A stretch of DNA of 64,000 nt from Oryzomonas sp. (GCA_031292255.1 JARLHN010000009.1:99818-163817), one strand, 5' to 3'. Shown: positions 53,817 to 63,185, numbered from the stretch's first letter. The notes: generated by a model from the letters alone, not told the origin. Numbers and translations are program-made.

Positions 53817-54556
53817 AGGGCGAACTGGTTTTCGGCGTCAACCCGGTCAGGGAGGCCCTGCGCGGTGAGCGCGGAGCCTTCGAGCTATATGTGCAATCCT
53901 CGGCAACCGACCATCGCCTCGAAAAGATCCTCAAACTGGCCGAAGAGCGGGGCGTCCCGGTTCACCGGCGCGAACGCGACGACCTGACCAAGCTGTGCGC
54001 CTCCAGTCATCACCAGGGTATTGCGCTCATGGTGGAGCCCTTCAAGTATACCGACCTGGACGATCTGCTGGCCGGCATCGATGCTGCGGGACGTAACGGT
54101 TTTCTGCTGGTCTTGGACGGCATCCAGGACCCTCACAACCTGGGGGCGCTGATCCGCACCGCGGCCTGCGCCGGCTGCGACGGCGTCATCATCCCCAAGG
54201 ACCGGGCCGCCGGTGTCACTCCGACCGTGGAAAAGGCATCGGCCGGCGCGGTCGAAACCATTCCGGTTGCCCTTGTTACCAATGTTGCCCAGACCCTCCA
54301 GATATTGAAGGATGGCGGTTATTGGGTCTTCGGTCTGGCCGGCGAGGCCGGGCAGTCGCTCTACGATGTGGATTTCTCCGGCAAGGTGGCCCTGCTGGTG
54401 GGGAACGAAGGGGAGGGGATTCGCCCGCTGGTGCGCAAGCAGTGCGACGTGGTCCTGTCGATCCCCCTCCATGGCGGCGTAGCCTCCCTGAACGCATCGG
54501 TGGCCGGCGGGATCGCCATGTTCGAGGCTGCGCGTCGGCGCGGCGTTTCGGCATGA
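53813..54556 (+). CDS. rlmB: 23S rRNA (guanosine-2'-O)-methyltransferase RlmB
   Basis: A 247-residue SPOUT methyltransferase. N-terminal substrate-binding part (LVFGVNPVREALRG), then the knotted domain with VLDGIQDPHNLGALIRTAACAG, LLVGNEGEGIRPLVRKQCD and IPLHGGVASLNASVAGGIAMFE, the SAM-binding signature of TrmH/RlmB. Methylates G2251 in E. coli. Coupled to pyrF. Confidence 0.95.
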   Translation: MKGELVFGVNPVREALRGERGAFELYVQSSATDHRLEKILKLAEERGVPVHRRERDDLTKLCASSHHQGIALMVEPFKYTDLDDLLAGIDAAGRNGFLLVLDGIQDPHNLGALIRTAACAGCDGVIIPKDRAAGVTPTVEKASAGAVETIPVALVTNVAQTLQILKDGGYWVFGLAGEAGQSLYDVDFSGKVALLVGNEGEGIRPLVRKQCDVVLSIPLHGGVASLNASVAGGIAMFEAARRRGVSA

Positions 54557-54566
54557 ACAACCCTTC

Positions 54567-56318
54567 GTGAGTACAACTGCCTCTGAAATACCCTCACCCG
54601 AACAACGCCTGAACCTCCTCAAGAGCCTTGTGAAGCCGACCCTGATGCTGGCCGCGGGGCTGGGCATTGCGGGTGGCTTTGTGCTGATCGCCCAGGCTCT
54701 GATCGTGGCCCGGGTGGTGCACCGGGTCATGATAGACGGCGCCGGTTACCGGGAGGTGCTGCCGCAACTGCTCCAGCTTCCTCCCCTCATGCTGCTGAGG
54801 GCCGGACTCTCCTGGGTCTCGGAGCGGGTCGCCTTTGCGGCCTCGGCCGTTATCCGTCGGGAGGTACGCAACGATCTCTTTCAGCGCCTGCTGGATGCCG
54901 GTCCCTTGTGCCTCAAGGGAGACCGGGCCGGTGAGGTGGCCACGGTGATCGTGGACGGCGTGGAGGCGCTGGAAGGGTACTACAGCCGTTACCTGCCCCA
55001 CCTGGCCGTAATGGCCATGGTGCCGCTCTCCATCCTGGCAGCGGTTCTCCCCGCCGACTGGATCTCGGCCGGTATCATGCTGTTCACGGCTCCCTTCATC
55101 CCTTTTTTCACCATCCTGATCGGCCGCGGCGCCGAACGGCTCAATCAACGCCAGTGGCAATCCCTGGCCCGCCTGGGTGGCTATTTTCTCGACCGGGTCA
55201 ACGGTCTGGCCACCCTGCGCATGTTCAACGCCTCGCGCCGCGAGGCGTTGATGATCGCCGGCATCTCGGACGACTACCGCCGGGCCACCATGTCGGTGCT
55301 CTACGTTGCCTTCCTCTCTGCGCTGGTCCTGGAATTCTTTGCCACGGTCAGCGTGGCGCTGATGGCGGTGATCATCGGTTTTCGACTCCTGAAGGGGGGC
55401 ATGGCCTTTCAGGACGGTTTTACCGTGCTGCTTCTGGCGCCTGAATTCTACCTGCCGCTACGCCTGATGGGGAACTACTATCACGCCCGCATGGAGGCCA
55501 TCGGAGCGGCCGAGCGCATCTTCAGCCTGTTGGATACCCCGGTCGCCCCCCGACCGGCGGCGCCTTGCCCACTGCCCGCCATCTCTCCGCTCCGGATCTG
55601 CTTTGAAGATGTCAGCTTCCGTTATACCCCGGATTCCGCTCCCGCGATCAACGGCGTCACGCTCTCCCTGGCGTCAGGCGAACGGGTGGCCCTGGTAGGA
55701 CCCAGCGGGGCGGGAAAAAGCACCCTGGCGGCCTTGTTGCTGGGCTTTGCCCTGCCGGAACAGGGACGGGTGCTGGTCAATGGCGTGGACCTGGCGGCAT
55801 GCGATCCCGACCAATGGCGGCGCTTGGTGGCCTGGGTTCCCCAGCGCCCGCATATCTTTCACGGCACCATGCGCGACAATATCCGCCTGGGACGCCACGA
55901 TGCCTCCGACCTGGACATTCTCCGGGCTGCCGGCCAGGCCCGCTGCGAGGAATTTATCGCCCGCCTGCCCCATGGGCTGGATACCGTCATCGGCGAACAG
56001 GGGGCCGGCCTGTCCGGCGGGCAGGCGCGGCGCATCGCCCTGGCACGGGTTTTCCTCAAGGACTGCCCCCTGATCATCACCGATGAGCCGACCGCCGGAC
56101 TGGACGCCCGCTCCGAGGCAATGGTCCGCGAGGCGCTCAATGAACTTGCCGGGGGCCGGGCAGTGCTGTCCATTGCTCATCGCCTGGCCACCCTGGAGGA
56201 TGCCGACCGGGTCGTTGTCATGAACGAAGGAAGGATCGTCGAGCAGGGGGGGTATGATGAACTGAAGGCTGCGGGCGGGCTGTTCGCCCGGATGGTGGCC
56301 GCGGGGGAGGGGCCATGA
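54567..56318 (+). CDS. cydD: Thiol reductant ABC exporter subunit CydD
   Basis: 583 residues: an ABC transmembrane domain (six hydrophobic spans) followed by an ATPase with Walker A GPSGAGKST near residue 377, signature LSGGQARRIALARVF and Walker B ITDEPTAG. With CydC it exports cysteine or glutathione to the periplasm, needed for cytochrome bd and other haem proteins. GTG start at 54567, ten bases after rlmB; no clear ribosome site. cydAB are not adjacent. Confidence 0.93.
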   Translation: MSTTASEIPSPEQRLNLLKSLVKPTLMLAAGLGIAGGFVLIAQALIVARVVHRVMIDGAGYREVLPQLLQLPPLMLLRAGLSWVSERVAFAASAVIRREVRNDLFQRLLDAGPLCLKGDRAGEVATVIVDGVEALEGYYSRYLPHLAVMAMVPLSILAAVLPADWISAGIMLFTAPFIPFFTILIGRGAERLNQRQWQSLARLGGYFLDRVNGLATLRMFNASRREALMIAGISDDYRRATMSVLYVAFLSALVLEFFATVSVALMAVIIGFRLLKGGMAFQDGFTVLLLAPEFYLPLRLMGNYYHARMEAIGAAERIFSLLDTPVAPRPAAPCPLPAISPLRICFEDVSFRYTPDSAPAINGVTLSLASGERVALVGPSGAGKSTLAALLLGFALPEQGRVLVNGVDLAACDPDQWRRLVAWVPQRPHIFHGTMRDNIRLGRHDASDLDILRAAGQARCEEFIARLPHGLDTVIGEQGAGLSGGQARRIALARVFLKDCPLIITDEPTAGLDARSEAMVREALNELAGGRAVLSIAHRLATLEDADRVVVMNEGRIVEQGGYDELKAAGGLFARMVAAGEGP

Positions 56319-58054
56319 GGGATATTGTGCGCCTTCTGAAGCTGGCCTGGCCCCATCGTGCCTGGTTGTTGGCCGCCCTTGGGCTCTCCCTGGCGACGCT
56401 TTTGGCCAATGTGGGGCTCCTGGCCCTGTCGGGATGGTTCATCGCCGCCATGGCCCTGGCCGGGATCAGCGGTGTCCCCATGAATTACTACTATCCGGCG
56501 GCCGGCATCCGTGCCCTGGCGATCTGTCGCACTCTGGGGCGCTACGCCGAACGCGTGGTCGGCCATCAGGCGTCGCTGCGGATCCTGGCCGGCCTGCGGG
56601 TCTGGATCTATCGCCGCATCGAACCGCTGGCCCCGGCCCGGTTGGAGGGTTACGCCAGCGGTGATCTTTTGAGCCGCATCCGGGCCGACATCGACAGCCT
56701 GGACACCTTTTACCTGCGCCTGCTGGCGCCGGTGCTGACCGCACTGTGCGCCGGCCTGCTGTTCATCATGTTCCTGTGGTGTTTCAGCCCGGCGGTTGCC
56801 CTTGCAACAGCCGGGCTGTTGCTCGTGGCAGGCGGTTTTCTGCCGCTGGTGGTTCACCTGCTGGGCCGTAAACCGGGTGCGCGGGTGACATGGACCTCGT
56901 CGGAACTGCGCACGGCCGTGGTGGACGGCCTTCGGGGGATGGAAGAACTGCTGGCCTACGATGCCGCAGAGCGCCAGAAGGAGCGGGTGAAGGAGCTTAA
57001 CCGGCGCCTGTTGGCCGATCAGGCCCGCCTGGCCGGATTGTCGGGTATCTCTGCCGGTGGGGTGGGGCTCTGCTCCGGCCTTGCACTCTGGCTGGCGCTG
57101 GTAATCTCGATCCCCCTGGTTCGCACCGGTTCCCTGAGCGGACCGCAGATGGTCATGCTGGGGCTTTTCTGCCAAGCCGCCTTTGAGGCGGCCCTGCCGC
57201 TGCCCTCTGCCTTTCGCCTGCTGGGGCAAGCCTTGGCGGCTGCACGGCGCATATTTTTCCTTGTGGACGAACCCCCGGCGGTCAGGGAACCCCATGAGCC
57301 GGCGCCGCCACCGGAAAATGCTGCTCTCAGCCTGCGCGGGGTGGGCTTCAGTTACGGGGATGGTGCCGCAACCCTGGAGAGGATTGACCTGGAGTTGTCG
57401 CCTGGCCGCAAGGTGGCCGTGGTTGGTGGAAGCGGCGCCGGAAAGAGCACTCTGCTGGCCCTGCTGCTCCGTTTCCGGGAGTATGATAGCGGTTCCATAA
57501 TCCTGGGAGGGCGGGAAATCAGGGAGTATGACGGCGAAGACGTACGCAGGCTGATGGCGGTGGCCGGACAACAGCCATTTTTGTTTAACGCTACCCTGCG
57601 GGAGAATCTGCTGATCGCCCGGTTCGGGGCCGGTGAAGATGAAATGGTTGCGGCGGCCCGCATGGCGGGGGTTCACGACGAGATCGCCGCCCTTGCGCAC
57701 GGGTATGATACAGAGGCTGGCGAAGGTGGGGTGAAGCTCTCCGGCGGCCAGGTGCGCCGTCTGGCCATTGCCCGGGCAATCCTTAAGGATAGCCCGGTCC
57801 TCTTGCTGGACGAACCAACGGAAGGTATGGACGCTGCTGCCGCCCGTTCATTATTGGAGAGGGTTTTTCAGTATGCGGAGGGAAGGGCGCTTTTGGTGAT
57901 TACCCACAGCCGGATCGGGTTGGAGGCCATGGACGAGGTGGCGCTCATGGATGAGGGGCGCATCGTTGAGCGCGGCAGTCACGCCCAACTGCTGGCGCGC
58001 AGCCGCCGTTACCGGGACATGTGGGCGCTGGATGATGGAATGACGGAGAGGTGA
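56315..58054 (+). CDS. cydC: Thiol reductant ABC exporter subunit CydC
   Basis: 579 residues: transmembrane domain (LLALSGWFIAAMALAG, a CydC hallmark), then an ATPase with Walker A GGSGAGKST near residue 370, signature LSGGQVRRLAIARAI and Walker B LLLDEPTEGMD. GGGGAGG precedes ATG 56315, which overlaps the cydD stop by four bases. Forms the heterodimer with CydD. Confidence 0.93.
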   Translation: MRDIVRLLKLAWPHRAWLLAALGLSLATLLANVGLLALSGWFIAAMALAGISGVPMNYYYPAAGIRALAICRTLGRYAERVVGHQASLRILAGLRVWIYRRIEPLAPARLEGYASGDLLSRIRADIDSLDTFYLRLLAPVLTALCAGLLFIMFLWCFSPAVALATAGLLLVAGGFLPLVVHLLGRKPGARVTWTSSELRTAVVDGLRGMEELLAYDAAERQKERVKELNRRLLADQARLAGLSGISAGGVGLCSGLALWLALVISIPLVRTGSLSGPQMVMLGLFCQAAFEAALPLPSAFRLLGQALAAARRIFFLVDEPPAVREPHEPAPPPENAALSLRGVGFSYGDGAATLERIDLELSPGRKVAVVGGSGAGKSTLLALLLRFREYDSGSIILGGREIREYDGEDVRRLMAVAGQQPFLFNATLRENLLIARFGAGEDEMVAAARMAGVHDEIAALAHGYDTEAGEGGVKLSGGQVRRLAIARAILKDSPVLLLDEPTEGMDAAAARSLLERVFQYAEGRALLVITHSRIGLEAMDEVALMDEGRIVERGSHAQLLARSRRYRDMWALDDGMTER

Positions 58055-58117
58055 TAGATACGACAGGTTCTCTCACTTGCTCATAGAGGCATAAAGAACA
58101 CAAAAAACAAGTAAAAA

Positions 58118-58180
58118 CTACCACCCCCGGCCCTTTAGGCCCCCGAGGGTCCTCCTAAACTAGGAGGGGAGGAAAAACGC
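58118..58180 (+). repeat. 63-bp repeat, copy 2
   Basis: Begins CTACCACCCCCGGCCCTTTA and ends AGGAGGGGAGGAAAAACGC. Inverted relative to 51514-51576 (60 of 63 identical by eye). Confidence 0.85.
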
Positions 58181-58184
58181 CCGG

Positions 58185-58236
58185 TTCATCCCCCTCCTGG
58201 TTTAGGAGGGGGTCAGGGGGTGGTTGAGGGGTTTCC
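58185..58236. repeat. C/G-rich palindromic repeat
   Basis: ATCCCCCTCCTGGTTTAGGA followed by GGGGGTCAGGGGGTGG. Same class as 42009 and 2659. Confidence 0.55.
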
Positions 58237-58359
58237 TACGAAAGTATCGAAGAGGAAAATGCCTTTCAGTAACAGGGTGATTTACACTAAATTTTTCTTT
58301 GGGTCATAGCCCCTTTGTTTTTCTCTGTGTCTCCGTAAGCTCCGTGAGAGATAGCCCTT

Positions 58360-59880
58360 TTAGGTATCCTTAATGCCCCCTGTTTCGAACATGCCGCTCC
58401 AGTCCATCTTCTCCGTTATTTTCCGAAAGTGGTAGCCATAGATGGCAAAGGTGATGGCGAGAGGGAACAGGCGCGGCCGCCTGATAAGGGACCAGAAAAA
58501 GAGCTTCCAGAACGGGAACCGCTCCTTGCCGATCACCCCCAGCATGATGATGGATTTGAAGAATGCCCCGCAATAGCCGGACTTCACGTGAAAACTGCCT
58601 TGCCTGAGAGGCCGGTACTCGCGGAGAAAGCCGGTTACCCGTTTGTAGTAGTTCTTCGGGGCATAAATGCTGGTAAGTATGCTCCGATAACCATTGACAA
58701 GCGTCTCCGCTTTCATGCGGGGGATAAAGTTGAGGGAAACGGCCGTGTTGTTGCCGGAGGTGTCCCCCAGTAATCGACCTTCCTTGAAAAGCCGCTGGTG
58801 AAGTTTGGTGCCCCGCAATGCGGTGAGCATTCCGACCATGGCCGTGGCAATGCCGCTTTCCTGGATAAAGTGGATCTGCCGCTCGAAGATCGACAGGGGA
58901 TCGCTGTCGAACCCGACGATAAATCCGCCCTGGACCTGCAAGCCCGCGTGCTGGATCTTTTTGACGCTTTCCAGGAGATTGCGGTTCCTGTTCTGGACCT
59001 TGCCGGTTTCGTTCAGGCAATCTTCATCCGGGGTTTCTATGCCGATGAACACCTCTTCAAAGCCGGTCCGTACCATGACGTCCATGAGAGACGGGTCGTC
59101 CGCCAGATCGATCGAGACCTCGGTATAAAAAGTAAATGGGTGCTTGTGCCGCTCCATCCATGCCTGAACCGCCGGAAGGGTTTCGTTCTTCAGCTTGCGT
59201 TTGTCGCCGATGAAGTTGTCGTCCACAAAGAAGATGCCGCCTCGCCATCCCCACCCATAGAGGGCGTCAAGTTCCCCGGTCAGTTGGACGGTGCTCTTGG
59301 TCCGCGGCTTGCGCCCGAACAGTTGGGTAATATCGCAAAACTCGCAGTCGAAAGGGCATCCCCTGGAATATTGGATGTTCATGGCAGCGTATTTCGAGGG
59401 ATCTATGAGCTTCCAGAGCGGGATGGGCGTTTCCCGCACTTCTGCCCACTGTTCGGTAACATAGCTGTGTTCCGGCCGGCCGCGGTCAAGGTCATGGAGG
59501 AACCGGGGAAGGGTAACCTCGGCTTCACCCAATACCAAGTGATCTGCTGAATCGAACTCTGCCGGAGCGGCAGTGAAGAGCGGGCCCCCCACGACCGTCC
59601 TGGCCCCCAGGCGGCGACAGCGGGCCAGGACCTCGTTGACGGATTCCTTCTGGACAGCCATGGCGCTGATGAAGACATAGTCCGCCCATTGGATCTGCTT
59701 ATCGGAAAGAGGCTGCACATTCATATCCACAAGCCGCTTGTCCCATTCGGCGGGCAGCATGGCGGCTACGGTCAAAAGCCCCAACGGCGGGAAGGCGGCC
59801 TTTTTTCCGATGAACTTGAGTGCGTGGCGGAAACTCCAGAAGGTGTCAGGGTAGTGGGGGTAAACGAGAAGAATTTTCAT
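58360..59880 (-). CDS. B12-binding-domain radical SAM protein
   Basis: 506 residues. N-terminal cobalamin-binding-like domain (MKILLVYPHYPDTFWSF, VGGPLFTAAPAEF), then a radical SAM domain with the cluster motif GCPFDCEFCDITQLFG near residue 177, and a C-terminal DUF4070-like part (RVTGFLREYRPL). Many relatives modify lipids, hopanoids or natural products by methyl or C-C chemistry; the substrate is not predictable. AAGGA precedes ATG 59880. Confidence 0.9.
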   Translation of the reverse strand: MKILLVYPHYPDTFWSFRHALKFIGKKAAFPPLGLLTVAAMLPAEWDKRLVDMNVQPLSDKQIQWADYVFISAMAVQKESVNEVLARCRRLGARTVVGGPLFTAAPAEFDSADHLVLGEAEVTLPRFLHDLDRGRPEHSYVTEQWAEVRETPIPLWKLIDPSKYAAMNIQYSRGCPFDCEFCDITQLFGRKPRTKSTVQLTGELDALYGWGWRGGIFFVDDNFIGDKRKLKNETLPAVQAWMERHKHPFTFYTEVSIDLADDPSLMDVMVRTGFEEVFIGIETPDEDCLNETGKVQNRNRNLLESVKKIQHAGLQVQGGFIVGFDSDPLSIFERQIHFIQESGIATAMVGMLTALRGTKLHQRLFKEGRLLGDTSGNNTAVSLNFIPRMKAETLVNGYRSILTSIYAPKNYYKRVTGFLREYRPLRQGSFHVKSGYCGAFFKSIIMLGVIGKERFPFWKLFFWSLIRRPRLFPLAITFAIYGYHFRKITEKMDWSGMFETGGIKDT

Positions 59881-60028
59881 ACTGCCAGTCCTTGCGGCGA
59901 TCCGGCGGAGGTGGTTGAGGTTGGAAGGTTCACCTAGTAAAAAGGATACAGCAGTTATCGGAAATGCAATGTAAATCTATTGTAAAAATCCTGGGGACAA
60001 TATGTCCTCCCACCCGATCACTGTCGTT

Positions 60029-60194
60029 CGCTCAAGCTCACAGAGACACAAAGAACACCTTGAGCAAGGCAGGAAAATCAATGACGCCTGATGGATGGTT
60101 TTACCCGAAGAGGTGTTTGTTTCTGACAGAGTATCTCAGTGTCCATCGGCTTTTCCGGTTTTCTCTGTGCCCCTGCGATCTCAGTGAGGGATAG
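60029..60194. repeat. MITE-like intergenic element F
   Basis: Left arm CTCAAGCTCACAGAGACACA and right arm TTCTCTGTGCCCCTGCGATC with TCAGTGAGGG are near-complementary, about 100 bases apart. Non-coding spacer between two minus-strand genes. Confidence 0.6.
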
Positions 60195-60198
60195 TCTG

Positions 60199-61374
60199 TT
60201 ATGAACCGCCATACTTCTCGTCAAACCTGCGGAAATACCCCTCCCGGCACCAGTTCTCCACATCCACCAGCGCTTGAAATGCCTCTTCAAAGTCGTTTTG
60301 TCCAAGGGTAAACACCCCATGTCCATAGACGATGGCCCGCCCCGGCTCCGCGATGACCGGAGGGACGTTTTTGGCAATCCCTCCAGCCCCGATCTCACCC
60401 GCCACCACGGGGGTTTTGCACACTATCCTGACCTTGGGGCAATCCTTCCAGCAGTCGGTTATGGAACAGTGTTCCTTCTCGTCACACAGCATACTCATCA
60501 CCACGGCGAAGCGAGGGTGTCCGTGCAGGATGGCGCGGCAGCCTGCGGTTTCAAAGATGCGGCGATGGGCCACCAGTTCGCTTGAGGCGGTGATGCCGAC
60601 GGTGGAGCTGTTTTCAAAGGGGACCGGATCGATGCAGCCCGCCAGTTCGTCCAGACTGGAAGCAGTTTGGGATATGTAGATCAGATCGCCGTTTGAGTAG
60701 GAGATGTTGCCGAAAAACGAATCGACCAGGCCCCGCTCTACCGTGTAACGCCCCACGTGCGCCATCTCATCGAGGATCTGGGCCTTTTCCCGCAGGGGGC
60801 CCTTTCTGAATTTCAACCCGGAAGCAGTGAGCGGCATCAGCCACTTTCTGCGGAACTCGTCAAAGGCTTGGGCTTCGCCCGGCAGTTTGAAGCCATGCTC
60901 CACAACATCTTCCAGGTATTTGATGAAGGTGGAGTGAAACACGGACGACCAGTTGATAAAGGCCTGTTCGACGGTCAAGGCCCCGCTGGCAATTATGCCG
61001 ATGTCCTCGACGATGATCCCTTTGCGGTTGCCCAGCGCCCGCGCAATTGCCTCCGCCGGATCGTCGCCGAGATCGCTGTGTCGCAGGATCGGAATGTCGT
61101 GCAGGAAGGTGCGGGTCTCGGTATCGCGCGGCACGATTACGTGTTCGCCGGCGCCGGCCCGTTGAAGCAGGAAAAGAGCAAAGGGGAGGGTGGGCGCAGC
61201 GGCGCAGAGCGCCAGGCAGTTGAGACGCCCGAGAACGGATGCCGCCAGACGCGCCAGCACGGCGTCCCCTGCGGCGATCACGGCATCGTCCTGTGCGGCA
61301 AAGGCGATCTTTTCCGGCATTGCCGACCGGTCGGCGATCAATTTGCTGCTGTATTTTTCTATTTGGTCATACAT
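60199..61374 (-). CDS. Tandem class II aldolase/adducin-family protein
   Basis: About 391 residues. The C-terminal half is a class II aldolase fold with the zinc-site motif ILHGHPRFAV (near residue 283) and IVYGHGVFTLG, plus YSNGDLIYISQTASSLDEL. The N-terminal half has a related but degenerate form (RKGIIVEDIGIIASGALTVEQAF) without the HGHP motif, suggesting a duplicated, inactive half. Reactions in the family include fuculose- and ribulose-phosphate cleavage; not known here. ATG 61374 overlaps the M23 gene stop (ATGA). Confidence 0.85.
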   Translation of the reverse strand: MYDQIEKYSSKLIADRSAMPEKIAFAAQDDAVIAAGDAVLARLAASVLGRLNCLALCAAAPTLPFALFLLQRAGAGEHVIVPRDTETRTFLHDIPILRHSDLGDDPAEAIARALGNRKGIIVEDIGIIASGALTVEQAFINWSSVFHSTFIKYLEDVVEHGFKLPGEAQAFDEFRRKWLMPLTASGLKFRKGPLREKAQILDEMAHVGRYTVERGLVDSFFGNISYSNGDLIYISQTASSLDELAGCIDPVPFENSSTVGITASSELVAHRRIFETAGCRAILHGHPRFAVVMSMLCDEKEHCSITDCWKDCPKVRIVCKTPVVAGEIGAGGIAKNVPPVIAEPGRAIVYGHGVFTLGQNDFEEAFQALVDVENWCREGYFRRFDEKYGGS

Positions 61375-62204
61375 CAGGGAACGGAATCGGGGATGTTGGT
61401 AAACAGAACCGAACCGTCGGCCAGGATGGTTTTGCGGAAATGGACCCTGTGCTTCGACGATGCCGACTGAATCTTGGGCAACGACGTGGTACTGCCGGGC
61501 ATGAATGCCGGCGTAACGTTGACGCCTGCCTGCCATGCCTCGAAATGGAGGTGGGGCCCTGTCGAGCGTCCGGTATTGCCGGACAGGGCGATGGTCGTCT
61601 CTGTGTCGACAGGTTGTCCCTGGGCGACCAGCAGGCGGCTGTTGTGGCCGTATATGGTGATCATTCCGTTGTCGTGCTCGATCAGCACCGTGTAACCGTA
61701 GCCGGAGCGCAGGCCGCTGTAGACCACGACCCCGGGCGCAACCGCTTTAACGGGCGTCCCCTCGGGGATGGCGATGTCGATGCCGTTGTGGTGGCGCAAT
61801 TTCCCATCGATGGGATCGATGCGCATGCCGACGCCGGAGGTTATGGTGCCGCCCACTTTTGGAAGGTGCGGTTCAAAGGTTGCCGGTGACATTTCCCGTG
61901 GATTGAGCGATGCTCTGACCGTCTTTTCCACTATGTCATTCAAGGAGACTTCCCTGACTTTTTCGTTTTTTGCCGTTTTCTTGTTTTTGGAAGGTGCTGG
62001 GCCATACTCTTTGATGACGACCTTGGCTTTCTTGTCCTGGGGCGCATCGGTAAACGTCTCAACGCCGTCAATCGTAACAAAGCGGTATATGTCGGCCCGG
62101 CAGTAGACGGGCAACGCCGAAAAGGCTACACTCACCGATAATATCGCAAGAAATTGTCTCCCGGTCGATGGGAAAATGTTCTGTTTGTGCGCAATTACTT
62201 TCAT
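61374..62204 (-). CDS. M23-family peptidase with N-terminal DUF4124-like segment
   Basis: 276 residues. Signal peptide-like start with FLAILSVSVAFSALPVYCRA, a DUF4124-like YRFVTIDGVETFTDAPQD, then the LytM/M23 domain with the zinc ligands in LRHHNGIDIAIP and GPHLHFEAW. Such enzymes cut peptidoglycan cross-links or act as amidase activators when degenerate; the ligand residues look intact here. No ribosome site is clear at ATG 62204. Coupled to the aldolase gene. Confidence 0.92.
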   Translation of the reverse strand: MKVIAHKQNIFPSTGRQFLAILSVSVAFSALPVYCRADIYRFVTIDGVETFTDAPQDKKAKVVIKEYGPAPSKNKKTAKNEKVREVSLNDIVEKTVRASLNPREMSPATFEPHLPKVGGTITSGVGMRIDPIDGKLRHHNGIDIAIPEGTPVKAVAPGVVVYSGLRSGYGYTVLIEHDNGMITIYGHNSRLLVAQGQPVDTETTIALSGNTGRSTGPHLHFEAWQAGVNVTPAFMPGSTTSLPKIQSASSKHRVHFRKTILADGSVLFTNIPDSVP

Positions 62205-62311
62205 TAGTGCTTGTCGTCCGATGGCATTTCTGTTAGAAAAAAAGTCTTTTCACTTTATACAGCATCCACGCGTTTTCTGCAATTCAATCAATCCTTCCGG
62301 GGAATTTTGCA

Positions 62312-63025
62312 ATGTTTCAGTATTTTGACAAAATCATTAAGGGGACCGAGCGCGAAGATTGCCTGGTAATCCTTCAAAATCTGAAGGAGTCGGTCGGGAC
62401 GAGATTCTCCTTTTTGAACTATTTTAAAGAAATCCCGGTGTCCTATGATGCCAGGCTGATCAATGTGGATAACGAAATGGCCGAGTTTGAGGTACATGAC
62501 TACCAGGCAAAGGTCATTTCCCTGGAACACAAGACCCTGATTCGCTCCCATGAAAGGTTCTCCTTCCGCGAAGATATGATCGGAGAAGCCTTCTACGTCA
62601 ATGTCGCCCGGAAAAAAGCCATAATCTGCAACTTCGGCTACGCCAAGATCAGATCGGATATGCGGCGTTATGTGAGGGTCTTGCTCGACCGGCCGCTTGA
62701 AGTCGACATGATCGTTGAAGAGGATATACTCAAGGGGAGTGTCAAGGATATCTCCCTTGGCGGTGCATCTATAGATGTCGGGGCCATGGAGCAGTTTCCC
62801 GGTGGGGCGGACATCAATATATTACTAAAGCTTCCCGACATTTCCAGCGGATCGATACACGAGGTCGGGGTCACCGCGACGGTCATAAAGGTATCCGGGG
62901 ATAATGCCCCGTATTCGTGTGTTGTGGAATTTCACCCGGAAAGGAATTCCCAACAACAGATATCGTATTACATCAACCAGCGTCAGGTTGAAATCATCAA
63001 GGAGCTTAAAGAACAGACTTTGTAA
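62312..63025 (+). CDS. PilZ-domain protein with N-terminal extension
   Basis: 237 residues. An N-terminal region (MFQYFDKIIKGTEREDCLVIL) of about 100 residues resembles a YcgR-like N-domain. The PilZ domain follows: RYVRVLLDRPLEVDM with the RxxxR-like start, VKDISLGGASIDVG (the D-x-S-x-x-G), and VVEFHPERNSQQQISYYI. It should bind cyclic di-GMP. GGGGAA precedes ATG 62312. Divergent from the M23 gene. Confidence 0.85.
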   Translation: MFQYFDKIIKGTEREDCLVILQNLKESVGTRFSFLNYFKEIPVSYDARLINVDNEMAEFEVHDYQAKVISLEHKTLIRSHERFSFREDMIGEAFYVNVARKKAIICNFGYAKIRSDMRRYVRVLLDRPLEVDMIVEEDILKGSVKDISLGGASIDVGAMEQFPGGADINILLKLPDISSGSIHEVGVTATVIKVSGDNAPYSCVVEFHPERNSQQQISYYINQRQVEIIKELKEQTL

Positions 63026-63168
63026 AACACGACACATTGCTGCCTGTTTCGTGGGCATTTTATTGCAGGGATGTCGTTTTTTTGTGCAAAGTAATTGTGT
63101 AGCATTACCGGCGTCATTATCGCTAGTTTTTAACCATTTAATATTGCTGTGATCTTGGAAAAATCATA

Positions 63169-63185
63169 TTGGCAGAGTGCTTGCA
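63169..63185 (+). promoter_or_regulatory. Sigma-54 promoter upstream of glnB
   Basis: TTGGCAGAGTGCTTGCA has the GG (-24) and GC (-12) dinucleotides ten bases apart, as required for RpoN. It lies 100 bases before the PII start. An upstream activator site was not found in the 100 bases inspected. Confidence 0.75.

Larger units (their letters stand above)
58069..58353. repeat. MITE-like intergenic element E
   Basis: Left arm TCTCACTTGCTCATAGAGGC and right arm CTCCGTAAGCTCCGTGAGAG are complementary in outline, close in form to elements A and F. The interior holds the 63-base repeat (58118) and a second C/G-rich block at 58185. It fills the 305-base spacer between cydC and the converging radical SAM gene. 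Confidence 0.55.

Noticed and set aside
2659-58236. The C/G-rich blocks considered as CRISPR repeats
   Set aside because: They are isolated, of varying length and lack regular spacers; no cas genes are present.
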